A DNA stretch of 64,000 nt from assembly GCA_026413225.1 (NCBI GenBank), contig CM048553.1, positions 130,328,190 through 130,392,189 of the forward strand. Direction: 5' to 3'. The notes under the pieces were generated by a model. It did no database searches and was not told the DNA's origin. It saw nothing but the letters and a program-made list of their open reading frames with translations. The translations under genes were made by a program, and so were the position numbers. This document shows positions 1 through 15,200 of the stretch, in pieces. How positions within the stretch are numbered: position 1 is the first letter of the stretch; the number at the start of each line of letters is the position of its first letter. The stretch comes from Otis tarda (taxonomy: Eukaryota > Chordata > Aves > Otidiformes > Otididae).

Positions 1-3000
1 TTCATAATAGAGATATTTATTCCCTATTTTGAAGACTAAGGAATTTACTGGAACATACAAGAAGATATTAAACGAGCCTGTAGTTCTGGAATTACTATTT
101 TAAGAATAAGTTAACAGTTTCGCTCTCTAGAAGCAATTCAACCTGAAGATAAAACTTTTCATACACTTTTTACCTATGTATATATCTGCATGCTACTACT
201 ATGCTAGTCAGGATACCTCTCTTCCCAAGTACCTTTACCTACATTTATTCTGTCATAGGACATATATGAGAAGAGAATATTTTTACTAATACTAAAAACC
301 AACACCTATTACCTTCAGAACCACTTCACTGGTCTCACACTCATAACTAGTAGATTCATCCTGTTTTCCTGAAATGACACTTCAGTACATCAGCCTATTA
401 TTAAATAATTTCAGGCAATCATCACTGCTTTCATTAATTATACTACTGTCCATTAACTCATATATTGTAAATATATTTACAACTAAACTGCTACTATCAG
501 GATAAATTAGCAGAGAACATGCTGTTAAAGTGTGCATCTCTTAAGTTTTGTCATCGTGTTTCACTTACTTGCTAAGCTGTAAAATCAAGTAATCCGTGAT
601 GGGTTGCCTAAGTCATTAGCATGAATTAACAAGATTCTGCTGTATATTATTTCACAGACACTGCCAAAAGGTCAGCTCATGAATACAGGAGATCCACTGA
701 ATGTCACATATTTAGCTTACTTTGGAACTACGATAATATGTGCTATTAAAACTCACTCTGTATTGCACAATGCCATTAATCATGTTAGCTAAAGCACTCG
801 GTTCATATCCTACTTTTTTTAGTAGAGGCTACATGGCCCTCACTGCTGCTGATGTACACCAGCATTCATCAGAGTTTACCCTTAGAGCAGACCAGATTAG
901 GCAGTACTTTCCTTTGTACATGTGGAAAGTCTGTACCAAAGCTTGACTGAAGAATATAATGAAATATAATAAGAATACAATTAAATGCTGAAGCTCCAGA
1001 GCTGGAAGCTGTGTACTTGTAGCAGCACAGTCGTGGACCTGAGCTGGTGAGCTCGACTGGCAAGATCCATGAGAAGTAAAGCTGGTGTTCCATAATACAG
1101 TGGAAGTGTGACAGGGTGATAGCCTCAGACAGAAGCAGCTGAGCTTGTACGCTCACCGCATACCGCTGCTGTCATACAAACCTAGCAGAGTACTCATAGC
1201 CAGGTTACATATCTCTAACATGGTGCCTCACCGTAACTAATTTGCTGAAAGGTCACACTGAAGTTTGTGGTATGCTTGGAAAGTAAACTCAAATAACCAA
1301 GTTCTCCTGTGCACCAGACCCACTGGATTAACATTCAGCTTGTGGCCTAAGAGGGTATGCAGCTCACTAGGCCAATTCACCAAACCCAGGACTGGCTTTT
1401 GGCTGGATGAATGCCCAGGGAAGAGCAGCACACAGGCAGATTACTGACTGAATTATTCTGGAAGTAATAGCAGCCTGCTCCCAGTCATCCTCTTTCCCAG
1501 AGCTGTCGCCTCTATCACAAGGCTGTCTGGCTGCCACTACCAGAATTTCACAGCACATTCCATGCCCGCTCCTAAAGATCCTTTGGGAAAAAGCACAGCT
1601 GGGAGCCAGCTGTCTGAATGACTTCAAGCACCCTCCTTGTCCTGGAAGCCTCTGTCGTATTGCACATGCAACAAGCCACCTAGCACTCCCTGCCACTAGG
1701 TAAGTGCTACATGCACCTAGCCAGGGAAGTTTGGCATCACCATCTAGACACCTTCCAGAAACATGCGCCAAACAAGCGAAGCTGAGGAATACTAATCATG
1801 CTTGATAAGGTGCTTTTATCTGGTTAACTAGTGCACTGAGGATCTCTGCAATACAAATGCAGCTGCACTGCAAAAAAGTAAGAAGCAGCAACCTGTTTAA
1901 TCAGCTATTTCCATTACAAACCCATGTAATCTGTTAATAATTTTTCTCACATATAGGCAAATCCAGAAACCGGATTATCTAGTAGAGCAATAAAACACAA
2001 ACACATATCCTCTGTTTGGTCTTTCAAAGGAATCCCCCCAACCCCTATTTCCAGAAATATGGATATCCTCAGCAAATGAGCTGACCTATGTTTCTAGAAT
2101 AAATTGTCACCCGTACTGATATTGAGATGTATCATACTCAAATCTCAGGGCTTTTTGGGACAGTGTGTAGAATGGCACAGCATTCAGCATGAGCAACAGC
2201 CAACAGAATGTGACATACGGATTCATTACAGAAGCTTCATTGTTTGCAAAGGGAAAGGACTAAATCTCAGACAGTCCTATTAGTTCCTTTCCAATTCATA
2301 AAATAACTCCAGAGTTTTAGTTTTTCTGGGAAAGATGAAGAGCGGACACCTAAGACAGCATACTGAGAACCTAAAGATTTCCTTCAGTGGTAACTGGACT
2401 GTCTCTACTTGATCATCCCTTCTGGTCCAGCTGGGAATTTCTAGTATCTTGGGTTTGGCTTTTTAATTGCCTGTGACTCCCACAAAACACACAACTCGCA
2501 AAGAACGCTGGAACCAGTGGGAATTTTGCTATTGATGTCAGCATGGCCAACATTTAATATTTCAATGGATTATGTGACTAATAAATTAAAAACCTGCCAC
2601 GTTCAGCTCACACTTTCATCCTCCAAAGCTACAGGGTAAATAGACTATAAACCATCTATCTGTTCTTTGATTAAAACCTTAGAAAGTGATGTTTTGTCTG
2701 CTCCCAAAGAGAGTAACATGATAGGAAGTATTTTAATACTCAGGTGAATTTTTAAAAATCTCTTGACCATTTTTTTCCCCTTCATCTCCCGAGCAGCAAA
2801 CTGTATGCTCCTTTCCAGCTTCTCTTCACATCAGAATTAGCCAAGGAACAGCAAAGATTGCTTCAAAATTAAAGGTACAATAAAAAGCAGCAAAACATTA
2901 CTACCATAGTCTCATTGTAATTTTTTGCATAATTGACCTCTAGGATTGATAAAGTACACTTTAAGGTGTCCTTCAGGGTCATGAAAGTGCATGTTATTTC

Positions 3001-6000
3001 AAATTATAATATGGAAGCATTTGAGTATTTTCATATTAAAATTCCACAAATTTCTCTCCATTCTGATTATAATAGCAATAAGAAAATAATTTTCTCATAT
3101 GAATAATATTAGTACAATCCTGTGCATGACAAGTATCCTTCCCTTTGAAACTCTCCTGCTTCAACATAGAAATACCAGAATCTGAACCATGCCAATCTTT
3201 CCTTCCCCTTGCTATTGAAAAACATAAGTCCTCCACTTTAAAACTGTCATGCTTGAACTCACTGAATTCACTTCAATTAGCCTGAATTCACTAGGTTCAA
3301 CATAACGGTCTTATCTATTTTTTTTTAATTATAAAAATCAGTGACTATTTTATTTGGCATAAATATTAAGCCATATTTCAGCAGCAGACAGGCAGAAGGA
3401 ACAGCCATAATGCCTTAACACCATTCTCTCTAGTGACTAGCAGCAATTGCATATACTCCAACATCCACGGGCAGAGACTAGTTATTTCCTTTTGAGAAGA
3501 AACCAGAGACTTGAAGACCAGAAGTCTGTGATTTCTTTCCTGGTAAGTCACAGAAAAGAGAGAGAGGGAAAAAAAATCCCTTGTGTATTCTTACCAGTAC
3601 ATTGCTTTTGAAGATTATATTCTTGGATTTAAACAAAACAAGAGAGTTCTAAAAAACTCCACAGGAAACCATCTTGTCATTGCTCCTGTTATTAGTAGTG
3701 CATATATTTTGCTAACGCATGCACCACGAGAAGCAGATGAGGTTCCACCATTTCAGTCACTTAAAACGTAGATAGTCTATAGGCCCCAGAGTCTGTACAA
3801 CTTAAAATATGAGATGGAACACGTGGAGACAAATATTCCAGACAGAATGGAGTGAGAACAAATCGAAGAGCAATAGTAAGTTGTTCAATCAGAAACAAAT
3901 AGCAGCTCTAGCTCTCTACTTGTATTCTACAAGACACATGACTGCAGAGATGAACTCTGAAAAGGGTCTGAAAAGGCACAGGCTTCTCCCACTCACTTGT
4001 AAAGCACACCACAGGCGAAAGCACAAAAAAGCTTGCTGAGGGAAGTCTGAACCCTTTGTGTACATACTCCTCCAGAAGCAGTACATAAACACCACTAGCT
4101 TTAAGATGATGCTGTATACTATGATAACCGCATTTTTTGGCACTGACTAAAGGGAAAAAGGCCTAGTATTGTGCCTCTGTCTACAGGCATTGTTTCTGAG
4201 CAACACTGAACAAGTTAATGGGATAGATCAGAGTATTTCAACAAAAGGTGCCCAATTACCTTTCAGGATGTTCTCATGCCCTTTAGCCAGCTGATTATAT
4301 GTAGAGTCTTTCCCCTTACATGCGAAGGGATTGCTCTGATGGCATCATTTCCTTTTTTCATGCATTCAGTTTTTTCTTTTTCACTACAGCTACACAATAG
4401 AAAAACAAACAGCAGGAAAGGATGTAACTGCAGACTAAGGTGACACTTGGTTGACCTTAGGATACAAGCGGAGTTGTCTTGTCACATTCACAAAGAACAA
4501 ACTCTTGCAGCCCTATCGCAGGCAACCCAACCACAGGCAACAGTTCCACTGCAATACAACATGAGTTTTTTGTCATAAAGAAATAAGATCAAAGCCATCA
4601 GTCTACAAAGTTATCTCATCAAACATTCTTGATGAGCATTTCAGTCAGCTATCTATACGTTTAAACTGAGCCTCTTTTTTCTTCATTCATCAATGCAAAG
4701 AGAATTTGAGTTATAGCATCAACTTACTACTAGTCCTATTCATACAGTTAAGTACTGGAATAGCATACTGAGAGATAAATCACTTTAGATATTTAAGATA
4801 AATTTACAGAAAAATCTTGAAATGACAAAGATTTAATTAATCTAATGGAAGATTAACAGTTTTCCTCTTGTTCTTTTCTTAGAGAGGTCTCTGGAATAGA
4901 TTAACACTAGAAAATAGTTTCTTTCAAATGACACAGATCGTGTAGAAAAAAAGACGACACTTAGCTCTACAGCTGGTCATTGCGACCAAATCTCCTCTTG
5001 CATACACCAAGAGCTTTCTAGAAAAACGATTCATCTTATTTCAGAGTACCATTGCCCTCAGCAGTGGATCTGATCTAAATTACTATTCATTAAAAAAATA
5101 TCCCCCTGTCAAAACAAACCACAATCCCAAAGAAAACATCAGACATACTGCCCCAGAGTGACCAAAAAAAGAGGCATATATCATACAAATGCAGCAGCAT
5201 TTTCCAATTTTGAAGTGACAATAGTGATCAGAAGCTTTCAGTGAATCCTACTTTCAACCTTTTGAATGAAAAATTATATTAAAAAAAGGTATCTTTGAAA
5301 CTCTGAAAAAAGATCTGATGTAAAGCAAAAACTTATTTTCACCTGATGTGCTGTAAAATGTAGATTTCTAAAACGACAGCATGAGACCAGCAGCCAACAG
5401 AAATCGGATGGTTATATAATTTGGTGGTTAAGCAAAGATATTTATAGTGCTTTGCTAATCCATCTAATGCATTTCTTTCCAAGAGAAGAAAATGCATTAC
5501 GCTGATAGCAATAACAGGGTCAAAACACGGGGACATTGACATGGAATTTACATTTTCTAGAAAATAAAAAAGTATCTGAAACTATTCTTTACAGTATCCA
5601 TTCCTAAGCAAGACTTATCAGTGATTGGGAATGGGTGACACTTAAATAATTGAACAGAAGAGCTAAAACAAAGAAGGAAAACTTTTTAAAAAATGCTTCA
5701 AACAGCAATCTTATAATGCAAAACAAGCTGATGACACCTCAAGATCATAAAGCAAATCGAAAATTAAGTGTATAGGCAATTTCTGAATGGCATGTGAAGC
5801 TTATGCTACATGGGAATCCTGAAGTAACTTCTACTTTTTCTGAAATAAAACCCCAGTACTTTTTGGAGAACAGACACTAAAACAATCATAAAGATACAAG
5901 AATATAATTTTATAACAGCTCTGAAATTCAAGACTTGAATTTTTTCTCTCAGCTCCTTTTTACTACACTGTTGCTGCATTAATGTTAAATGCTTATTATG

Positions 6001-6835
6001 TTAAGTAATAAATTATTGATACCATACTTAAAATTTTTCACAGAAAAATATGACTATGAAAACTAAGAACAGGTGAGTTTACAATGCTTACTGTTGGGGA
6101 TATTAACAGAATCTTGCTATTAATTTCCCCTTATATTCTACTTCATCTTAAAAGGAACAAAACATATTTAAACTGAAAGCACAGGAATAGGAGGGACAAA
6201 GTACACCAAAAATATTTTTCTAAACAGTAAATTTTCTTGAAAAAATACCTTGGGTTAAAACACTCCGTAGTGTAATCTGAAACTAAATACAATGGACTTC
6301 ACTGTTAAAAGATCTTATTTAATCTACTTTAAAGTTTAATTTATTAATAGATGGAAGTGTCAAAGTTGCGTACAAAATGCTTGTTTCCTCAGCTGGCTTG
6401 CACCCTAAGCAAGTTCAATTTCCATCTCTCTCGAAACTTCTACTTGCAAAATGAGACAATTCAGTGTCAAAGAACAGAGGAAAAGATCAGAACATCTCAG
6501 AGATGCAGGTTAGCTTTACTAACCAAAAGACAATAAATGGTTTCAGAGTCAAACAGATGATATCAAGTGGTTTTAAGTTTAAGAGTGAGCGTATAAAAGC
6601 AGATAATCCAAGAGGAAATAGTAACAACAATTCTGCAAAGTGAATTTTAATGCAAAACCAGAACTATTTTCTTGAATAGATTAAGCAGTGCTAGGTTACA
6701 CATCCACTTGAATATGCATTTTCATGTATCAGCAATTCCACATTTCTGAGGACCTTTTTTTTGTACTGGCCCAAAATTTAATAGTGTTCTACATCAAAAG
6801 GATTCCAGTCTGGCTTTATCCTTGCTAGCAACAGC

Positions 6836-6856
6836 AAAAAAAAAAAAAAAAAAAAA
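6836..6856 (+). repeat. Poly(A) tract, 21 bases
   Basis: An uninterrupted run of 21 A in JPH1 intron 2. No target duplication or retrocopied body is obvious beside it, so it is called only as a homopolymer. Confidence 0.9.
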
Positions 6857-9800
6857 TCGGTGTACAACAAAGTGTCAGAGATTTTTGATAGCTTACCTAT
6901 CTGTACTGTATTCCAAGCTTCTTGAAAGAGACAAACTTTTTCACAGTGTCCACTCACCACTAAGGTCCACAGCCAAAATTCATTTTGTTATGCAGGGACT
7001 ATATCTGTCAGCAGTTGACTAACAACTTAACTGTTATACAGACCTCAAGACCACTTGTAGAGCTTTTTAATCATCGTAAGTGCAAGGAGCAGATTAATTC
7101 AAATCAAATAGCCACTACCTCTCAAAGTCTGAACTTACAAGTGAACTGTTAAAAACCATTTAGGGCATATTCTGATCACTAAAATTTGAAGAAAACATCA
7201 ACCAAATTTAGTACAAACTCCTTAGTGAACTTATTCAGAACCATAATTCTGACTAATTGCTCTCTGCATTCATAGTCCACAGACCTAGAAAAAGCTAAGG
7301 GCTAAATGCTCTCCACTTTTCTATTCCTTCTGCTAACAAAGGTTTATCCCAGGAGCTCCACTAAGCAGTTTTTCTGTAAGAAATACATTGCATCTGTGCA
7401 TAACACAGATACAGACTTTGACATGAAAATGCTCAGTGTCTTTTCTTCATGACAAGTAGTACTACAGCAAATTCTGTGTTTTATAGAGCTCAATTATAAG
7501 CAAGTAATATCACTAGATTGTTTGCAGATTATCTAAATTTTGATCATATAAAATATACACTCACTTTTATTTGTCCCATTTCAGTCTTTAAACAAAACCT
7601 ATTTCTGAAACAGGCATAAACTCCGCATTAGAAAAAAAAAGAGACTCTTCACTGATATGGCATACCCTAACAATCATTGCCTGGGATTGTAAAACATCCA
7701 GTATGATTTTTTTTTTCTGATAATTCATTACGAATTGAGAATATAAAATGATCAATATTCCTAATTGTATATTGCACCATTAAGAAACTCTGAATGCCCG
7801 GCAACATGAGACCTCCGAACGCGAAAGAGTTTTGCACAAGGAATCTAGCCACCATGAGAAAAAAAGGAAAGCCTCTTCACCAGAAACTATCAACTATTAC
7901 TTCAAGAGATCTGTACAAATCAAACATTTCTGAGTATCAGAAAAGGTCACTAGCTTACCTATTCTGTTGATATTTACAGAACTGATAAAGCCATTCCCCA
8001 CTTTTCTTGCTAATCTGTAGTTTCCAGAAACATACTGTTCTCCGAAGCACAAAACAATGCTATGAGTGGTAATACATTTATGAACATTTCAGAATGCACG
8101 TAATTTCTGGATTTTTAGTAAAACAGAAATTAAGACCTTGGTCAAGATATGTTAAGGTAAAAGCAGGACTTCAGACAATAGACATAAGAAAAAGACGCCT
8201 AAATGCATAAGGTGGCTCGCTACTGCATCTGCACAAAGCATTCTGACAACTGGCATCTGTTGACTCACACTCTTAACTTTTGGTTCCCTTATTATTCTTG
8301 AAATACACTTTGTATCTTACTGCTTAGCAATATGTTCTTTGTCTTCAAGATCTTCCTAACATGCTTATACAATTGCCATCATAAATTCCTGTAAGTGACA
8401 ACGCTTAAAAAGTGAACTTGGGCTGAATACACACACAGAGCCAGTTCCTATGAAATCACTTCAGCTTAGTCATAACTAAGATTTCTTGGTGTTATTTCTT
8501 TTCCCTGTGGAAGTCAAGTTTCTAACCACGAACAGGTATGAAACCTCAGGACCGTATCAGGGCTATGATGCATGTCTGCATCTACCAAAAAGACCACCTC
8601 AACAGTGAAAATCTTTGAGTCTAGCTTGTTTCCACATTTGGATTTTAAGTCCTTTTGCGTAGCTGTAACACTGACATAATTTGACACATTTATATATGGA
8701 GTGGTCTAAAAATTCAGAGAAAGAAAGATCTTTGAAATGACTCACCCCCAAAAGAGAAGCAAAGTAAAAGCAGCAGCAAAATGCTAAGGCAAACACAAAG
8801 TGGAGGTGCTGCCTTTTAGCAGTAAGGTAACTAAACAAGCCTCAACAGCAGCCTACAAGATTCAGAGTGGTTATGGGAAAAAGAGAAATATATGCCTTTC
8901 TTCTTAAGCTTCTAGAACAAAAGAGCCGAGAACTCACATTTAACTGATTTCATATTAACCAGATACTAATAAGGACATTTCTGGCTTTCAAGTACAAAAC
9001 AGTAACACCATCTTTTCCTCTCAGTCGCTGCTTTTAATGTAGTAGGACCAAAGTGTAGCATTCTTCAGCAGAAATTCTTTGGAAACTAAGTGGAGGAAAT
9101 TAAAATTTAAAAAAAGAAAATAAATGCTTAAATAAAAAACTATTTCAGAAACAGAATATAATGGGATAGATTAAATGACTGTTTTTCCCAACTAAGAATG
9201 TTCACCACAGGATAGCCACAGGGGTCAGAGCTGAGAACCCACGACGTTGGGGAAAAGGTGGGAACAGCTAAGTGGCAGAACTTGTGAATGTCAGCGTTAC
9301 AGAAGTCTGAGGGACAACTGCAAAGAAGGGCTGCACAAAACTCACTGATCGCTCTTAAATGACAAATGAAGTTCAATTCAAGTGCCAGAGTGATGTGCAA
9401 GGCAGAACAACCTTAACTTCATAAAGTAAGTGGCTTTGAGATTATTTTAGGAATGAGCTCTTGGGAGACTACATCTATACAGCAGAACTGGAAAAATATC
9501 TAAAGAGGACAACAAGAATAATCAATAGGTTGTTTCAGATGTTAAACATTTACATGGCCTTGAAGGGAGACAAGCTCATAAGAGAAATTTAGTCCTGGAC
9601 ACTAGTGACAGAGACTGCGCCTCTGCCTTTCCAGACAATGATAGCAGAGAATGACAGAAGAATGAAACAGCAGAAAACCCAACAAAATACAAATTGAGCA
9701 GTAATAAATGAGGAAAATCATAGTGAGGTAGACAAAAGAAAGCGAGCCAGTGTACAAAAGTGTCTACCAATGTCTATTAGTAACGTAGAAAACAGAAAAA

Positions 9801-10475
9801 TGTATTAATTGCCAGAAAAATGAACAGAAGTCATAATATGTATCACTGATTAATTAGTATTCAAACAAACAGCATTAGTCACTGAACTATACCAGTTTTC
9901 AGAAAATTAATCAATTACTACTTGGGAAATATATAATTAGATCAACGTAGGGGGCATTAACTATATCATGTAAATGACTATTTTTCTGCTGTAGTTGTTC
10001 ACTGAAAAACATCCTACTCTGTAGGACATTGATCAACAATGCTACAGTTAGATGACAGCACGTTTTCCTATTTCTTTGAAGAAAGAAGCTGGGAAGGTCT
10101 AATTTAGTCTTTGAGCAAAATATCAAGTAAATTACTCAAGCTCTAACTAGTACTACTAGCCACATGTATGTAGTTATACTAAATACAGGAGAAACATAAA
10201 ATCTTTTTGGTTTTGAGAATATTTTTATAGCAATCAATAATGTAAGTCTAATGGCTTTACACTACGGTTCATATGTGACTAACCAGTACAAAGAATCCAG
10301 ATTTTCTTTGTTAAATGGAGATGTTCTCTATACCACAGAAACTCTCCTGAACATCAGTAGAGACAGCTGCTGTTTGCGGCTTAGCTTTTGAACAATTGTT
10401 GTAATAGAGATAAAAACTGAGATGCTGTGTAAAAACTAAGGCACGAATCCGCATAACAGCTCATCTTCTTTGGCT

Positions 10476-10497
10476 AAAAAAAAAAAAAAAAAAAAAA
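10476..10497 (+). repeat. Poly(A) tract, 22 bases
   Basis: An uninterrupted run of 22 A in JPH1 intron 2, with no recognisable retroelement on its left side. Confidence 0.9.
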
Positions 10498-11889
10498 GTC
10501 TTTTGCTAGTGTATCTCAGTATAATCAAAAAAAGGCATTAGTGTTTTCACATACATCTGCTGGGCTGACACCATAAAGATTATTTCATCTCCTAAATTAA
10601 GTATTCTGGAAACAGGGAAAAAATTCCTTGAAACATTTCAAAAAGGCTTGTATATTTTAAAAAGGCTTTCTTAGATGGGTATTTTAAAAGCAGTGGTGCA
10701 GTGTTGGTTCATTTATGTTTTGAAAGCAGAGAACATTTTAAATCTTGTATTAGCAATCTTCTGATTTTAAAAGTTAGAAAAGCAACTCCGGGGTAACAAT
10801 TCTATGTGTAATAGAAACAGTAAGATTGACTATACTCCAGAACTGCCCTTTTTTTCTTTAAATATAGCCATATTCAGACTTACGGTTGTAGATAGGTATA
10901 TTTGGATATAGGTAATCTGATCAAAAAGTTAAATATGTGAGGCTTTCTTAAATTTCCACCTGAGGGATCATATAGGAGTAATTTTGCATATTTCCAGCCA
11001 CATAATCTTACTGCACTAAATACCAAGAAAAGAAATGAAATCTGTGTAGCGGTGTTTATACAATTTGTATATTTCAAACAGATGTATTATTCATTCCCCA
11101 GCAAATAACAGAGGAAGAGTCCAAGACTATATTCTTTTACCAACAAGTTGTTTGTGAAATCTGAGTGAAAATGTGCCCCACTGGAGTTAGTGGTATAACT
11201 CCCACAGGATTCAAGGAACATATGGCTTCCTCTAAAGAATGCAGAATTAACATTAAAATTACGATCCATAGTAGCTCAAGACTTGAGTTTTACCACAGCA
11301 TTTTATCTGTTATCTTCAAATAGACTATGTAGTAAAATGATTAAAACTGATTTTGTTCTGAACCCAAGGCAGCTCTGTACTAAAGCAAGCAGTCTTATAT
11401 AAATACCTTTGGTATTTGTTGGATCCTATTTCTAAACACAATGTTCATATTTCAGCTATAATAAGTAAAGCATCTCAAAGACGTGCGAGGCACTAGTCTT
11501 GCAAGTGTCCAGTTCAGTTTCTTGAGTAAAGTGAGATTGGTAGAGTTAGCTCAATCCATCACGGAAAGCTGTGTGTGGTGCACATTATTCAGCGCCATTT
11601 GGAATGATTGGCAGCTGTCATCTAGTGTGGACACAAACTGTACTCCCACATGCATATAATTCCAGCTCTCCCTAGAAATCACAGTTTGTTCCGGTCAAGC
11701 TGAGAGCATTGGTCACACAAGGCAACGAACGCAGCAAAGGAACTGGCTACTAAGCCTTTCAGTGCTCCTTCCTGACAGTTCCACACACTTCACAGAAACC
11801 TACCGCATGCAGCACCGCATACCAAAACTTATTCTAAATTAAGGTGATGAAAAATATAAGCACTGGTTTCTTATATAATCGCTGTACTG

Positions 11890-12245
11890 TGAACACTGGG
11901 GCTCTGGGGTGGACAACTGAGCCAGACCATTGAGAAGCAGGTGCTGCCCACTGACTTGAAGCCAACGCTAAATGCCCAGGCCCAGGCCAGGGCTTAGGGT
12001 CGATCAGAGCTCTCTAAATCATCCTCAGCGTGGAACATTACACAAGCCAGCTACTGGCTGCAGGAGGCCACTGCGACAGCGAGGGAGAGGAGAGACCCAA
12101 GAAAGTCCAGGCTGTGGCAGCAGGCTCGCTCCCTAACAAAATAAAAATCATTCTACTGGGTCTCCCCCACCAAGTCAATCCTCCTACACCTTTCTCCTGC
12201 GGCCGCTCCACAGCTGCGCAGAACAAAGCAGGCTGCTCATGACAT
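11890..12245 (+). other. GC-rich block in JPH1 intron 2, function unknown
   Basis: A patch of about 350 bases is clearly richer in G+C than the surrounding intron. It includes GCGGCCGC near 12199 and CCCAGGCCCAGGCCAGGGC near 11974. Overlapping open frames of about 60-70 codons run on both strands, as expected from composition. No protein or repeat family is recognised. It could be a cis-regulatory element or an old insertion. Confidence 0.35.
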
Positions 12246-15200
12246 GAGATCAGAACCAGAGTTTCGGTAGTTTCTATTAAAAAAATAAAGGCTGAAACTA
12301 AGCCATAGCGTCTGTGGACTTGGACACAAACATGTTAAAAAAAAAAAAATTGAGCTATCTAAAAAAGCTACTCTGAAAAAGAAATCGCTGCTGAAAAGAC
12401 ACCAGTTAATCCCCCAGTTCTCCCCTTAAAAGGTCTTCTTGAGTAGAGGCTTGCTGGTCTCTGCTGTCTGAGCACAGACAGCTAATTAACAAGGAGGAAC
12501 TGCTCTGTTATTAGTTGCAAGATATTAATTTTACCGTTATCTTGATCTCAGGTCCTTTCACAGTCTTTTGCCAGTTTCTTTCTGTTTGTTGGCCACTGCC
12601 ATTTTCCCAGACTGCAATGTCTCTAGACAGGGTGATTTGTTTGTGCAGTGCCTAACACAAAGGCACCATTATCCTTCACCAAACCTCAGGTATCATGTAA
12701 AGAAACCCATTACAATATTGCTTTTAAGGCGGTCAAAAGTTCTCACAGCGTATTATGACAGTACATCTTACTTAAAACTCACTCACAACTCTGGAGTATT
12801 TAAAAGCATTTAGCTTCTGTGAAAAAAAGAGAATAAAAAAGAAGATACAATTCTTTAATCTGCTTGATTTATGACCTCCAAGATCAACAGAGTATAAGGA
12901 AAATATCAACAAGGAAACATTTTTTCTTTTGATTTCTTTCTCCCTTTTTCCTCCATACACTAGCTTCTGATTCATATTTGTTACTCTTACTGTATTTTTG
13001 TCTTGTCCCTCTGTGTCCCTGTAAAGTTTTTTTTTCCTCAGAGAGTTAACATTTAAAGGATAATCTCTAGTTGAGCATTAGCTAGAAAAAGAATCTGAAG
13101 GGAGAATAAAAAAAAAGGTCTGGCTCTGAAACCTCAGTTCTGAATCCATAATACTGACTTTTCTAGAAAGAATCTAGTACATGAAGTGGTATGTGTAAAT
13201 AAACATAATTCCTCCTGTTTCCAGTACTACATATTTACTTTCAGGACTGATACATTTAAAAACATCCAGTGATACTAAGTATTAGAAAGTAAGTTTATGT
13301 TCAAACTCTGAGAAGTTTGAATATTTGGGGTGTTTTAACATCTTCCAAAGGGCTCTTCCAAATGTACATCTTCCAGCATTTGAAGCATTTCACATCTGCT
13401 TAAAATAACATAGAAAATAATTTATTAAAAATTTCTGGAAGGCAGCTTTTCTTCTTAGACACCAACATCCAAAAAAAAAGCACATAGAGTAAACCTGAAT
13501 GCTTTTAGCACAAATGGGTTAAATATGAATTTGACCTAATTACTGCCTGTAATAATGATTTTTTTTTAAAAGTCTTTTAATATTTTAAAAGGGAAAAATA
13601 CTGAACACACTTCTGAAATTCCTCAAATTCTGGGATTTTTACATTTACATCTTAATATTTTGTCTTAAATCTAGCTAGTAAAACTATAATACACAATCAA
13701 GACTGTTAAGCTGTACTATCATTCTAAAAGCATTTTTATTCATTGCTCATTTATAATCTGTTTTGGATGCAGATCTGTGTAGCAGAGGCTGGAAACTATT
13801 TACCTGATACGGTGGCTTTCTATACATCACATGATTTTTGCGATTTGATATCTTTTGAGAAATACTGCTATTATACCTAAAACACCTCAATACAAATGCC
13901 TCAAAAACCCAAAAGCGGAGTCAGGAAAGCCAATGTAAATCCAGGCTCAGAGAAGCAACATTTAACCCAACTTTTAGATTTTTCTTTGCACATCAAACTG
14001 CTATTTCACATAAAGGAAGACTACACAGATTATTAAGGAGGACTTTTAGACAAAAAGACATCAGGAATATAAAGCAAAACAGTGGTTGGTCTTGTTGATG
14101 ACTGTGTGGACATCTGTCACAGGTCAAACCACCAGTCAAACCTGTCACGGCCAGCAGGCAGCCACGAAGAGAAGTATGGTCTGGCTTCTTTTGGCTGAGC
14201 AAACAGTTTCAGAATAAACAATACAGGAAGAACAGCATACAACTCAAAGCTGTTGAGTTGAAAAGAAAGGTATCTGGCTGAGAATCAGGGTCTCCATCTC
14301 TTTGGAATAGAAAGCTGGGCATTCAATGGTTTTTTTTTCGGTGAGAAAAGGTCTATCTAGAGAGCTCTTCCACTAATGGAACGGAAATCTACAATAAGCA
14401 CATATTGCTGGTGACATCTGCCAGGTCTGACACACAGAAGGTTTTACAGATCAGTGTGTGGTGAGGTTATGCCACATGGGCAAAAACACCTTTGTATGAC
14501 ATATTAGAGGAATGAAAAAAGGCACCACTCCTGGACTATTCTGTATAGTAGTGATCGTTAGGAAACAGACAAAACCACCATCCTCACATTCATCTAGGAC
14601 ATTGGAGGAATGCTACTGTCTGAAGGATTAATATAGCATTGATATACCAGTTTGGTAAAAAGCAGTCACAAACCAATACTAGTCCTCAAGCTTCAGTGTG
14701 ACAGAAGCGAGTTCTTTCATCCTGAAACCGTACCAATCCGGTCAGCCTAGAATTTAGCAGCTATTTGGAGTGGAAGTTTCTTCCTCAATGCTCTTCTAGA
14801 ATCTCATCCAGATGATCTGGCTCTTAGTTAGCACTACTGACTCTGCCAGTATGACAGTCCCTTAGTTCACATAATGCCATGGCCTTGCTCCCACTGGTTG
14901 GGAGGCAATTCTGGAAACGTGAGAGATGGGAAGGGTCGTGTCATCCTTACTAGGCGAGTCCAACATGCACTCACAAGTTAAGTTAATGTAATCTTTATGC
15001 CTGATGTCGCCTGACTAGGTGTCAAGTCTCTTTGCCTTTGACTCAGTGCCAGTACAGTTACTGCAAAGGCTACTAAAATAGACGAAACCTGAATCTGCAA
15101 TCTTGCTATCCATATTGGTAGTCGTGGGGCTGTTTCGGAGAGATTCACAGCTGGAAAACCATAGGAATAGCCCTTGGTCACAGCTGCACTACAATTGATG

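Noticed and set aside
1367-1771. 134-codon minus-strand open frame in JPH1 intron 2
   Set aside because: It is the longest non-exonic frame in the intron, but it shows no junctophilin or other family similarity and no splice arrangement joining it to JPH1.
6836-6856. Poly(A) tracts as tails of processed pseudogenes
   Set aside because: No gene-like body or target duplication was found beside this tract or the ones at 10476 and 22778.
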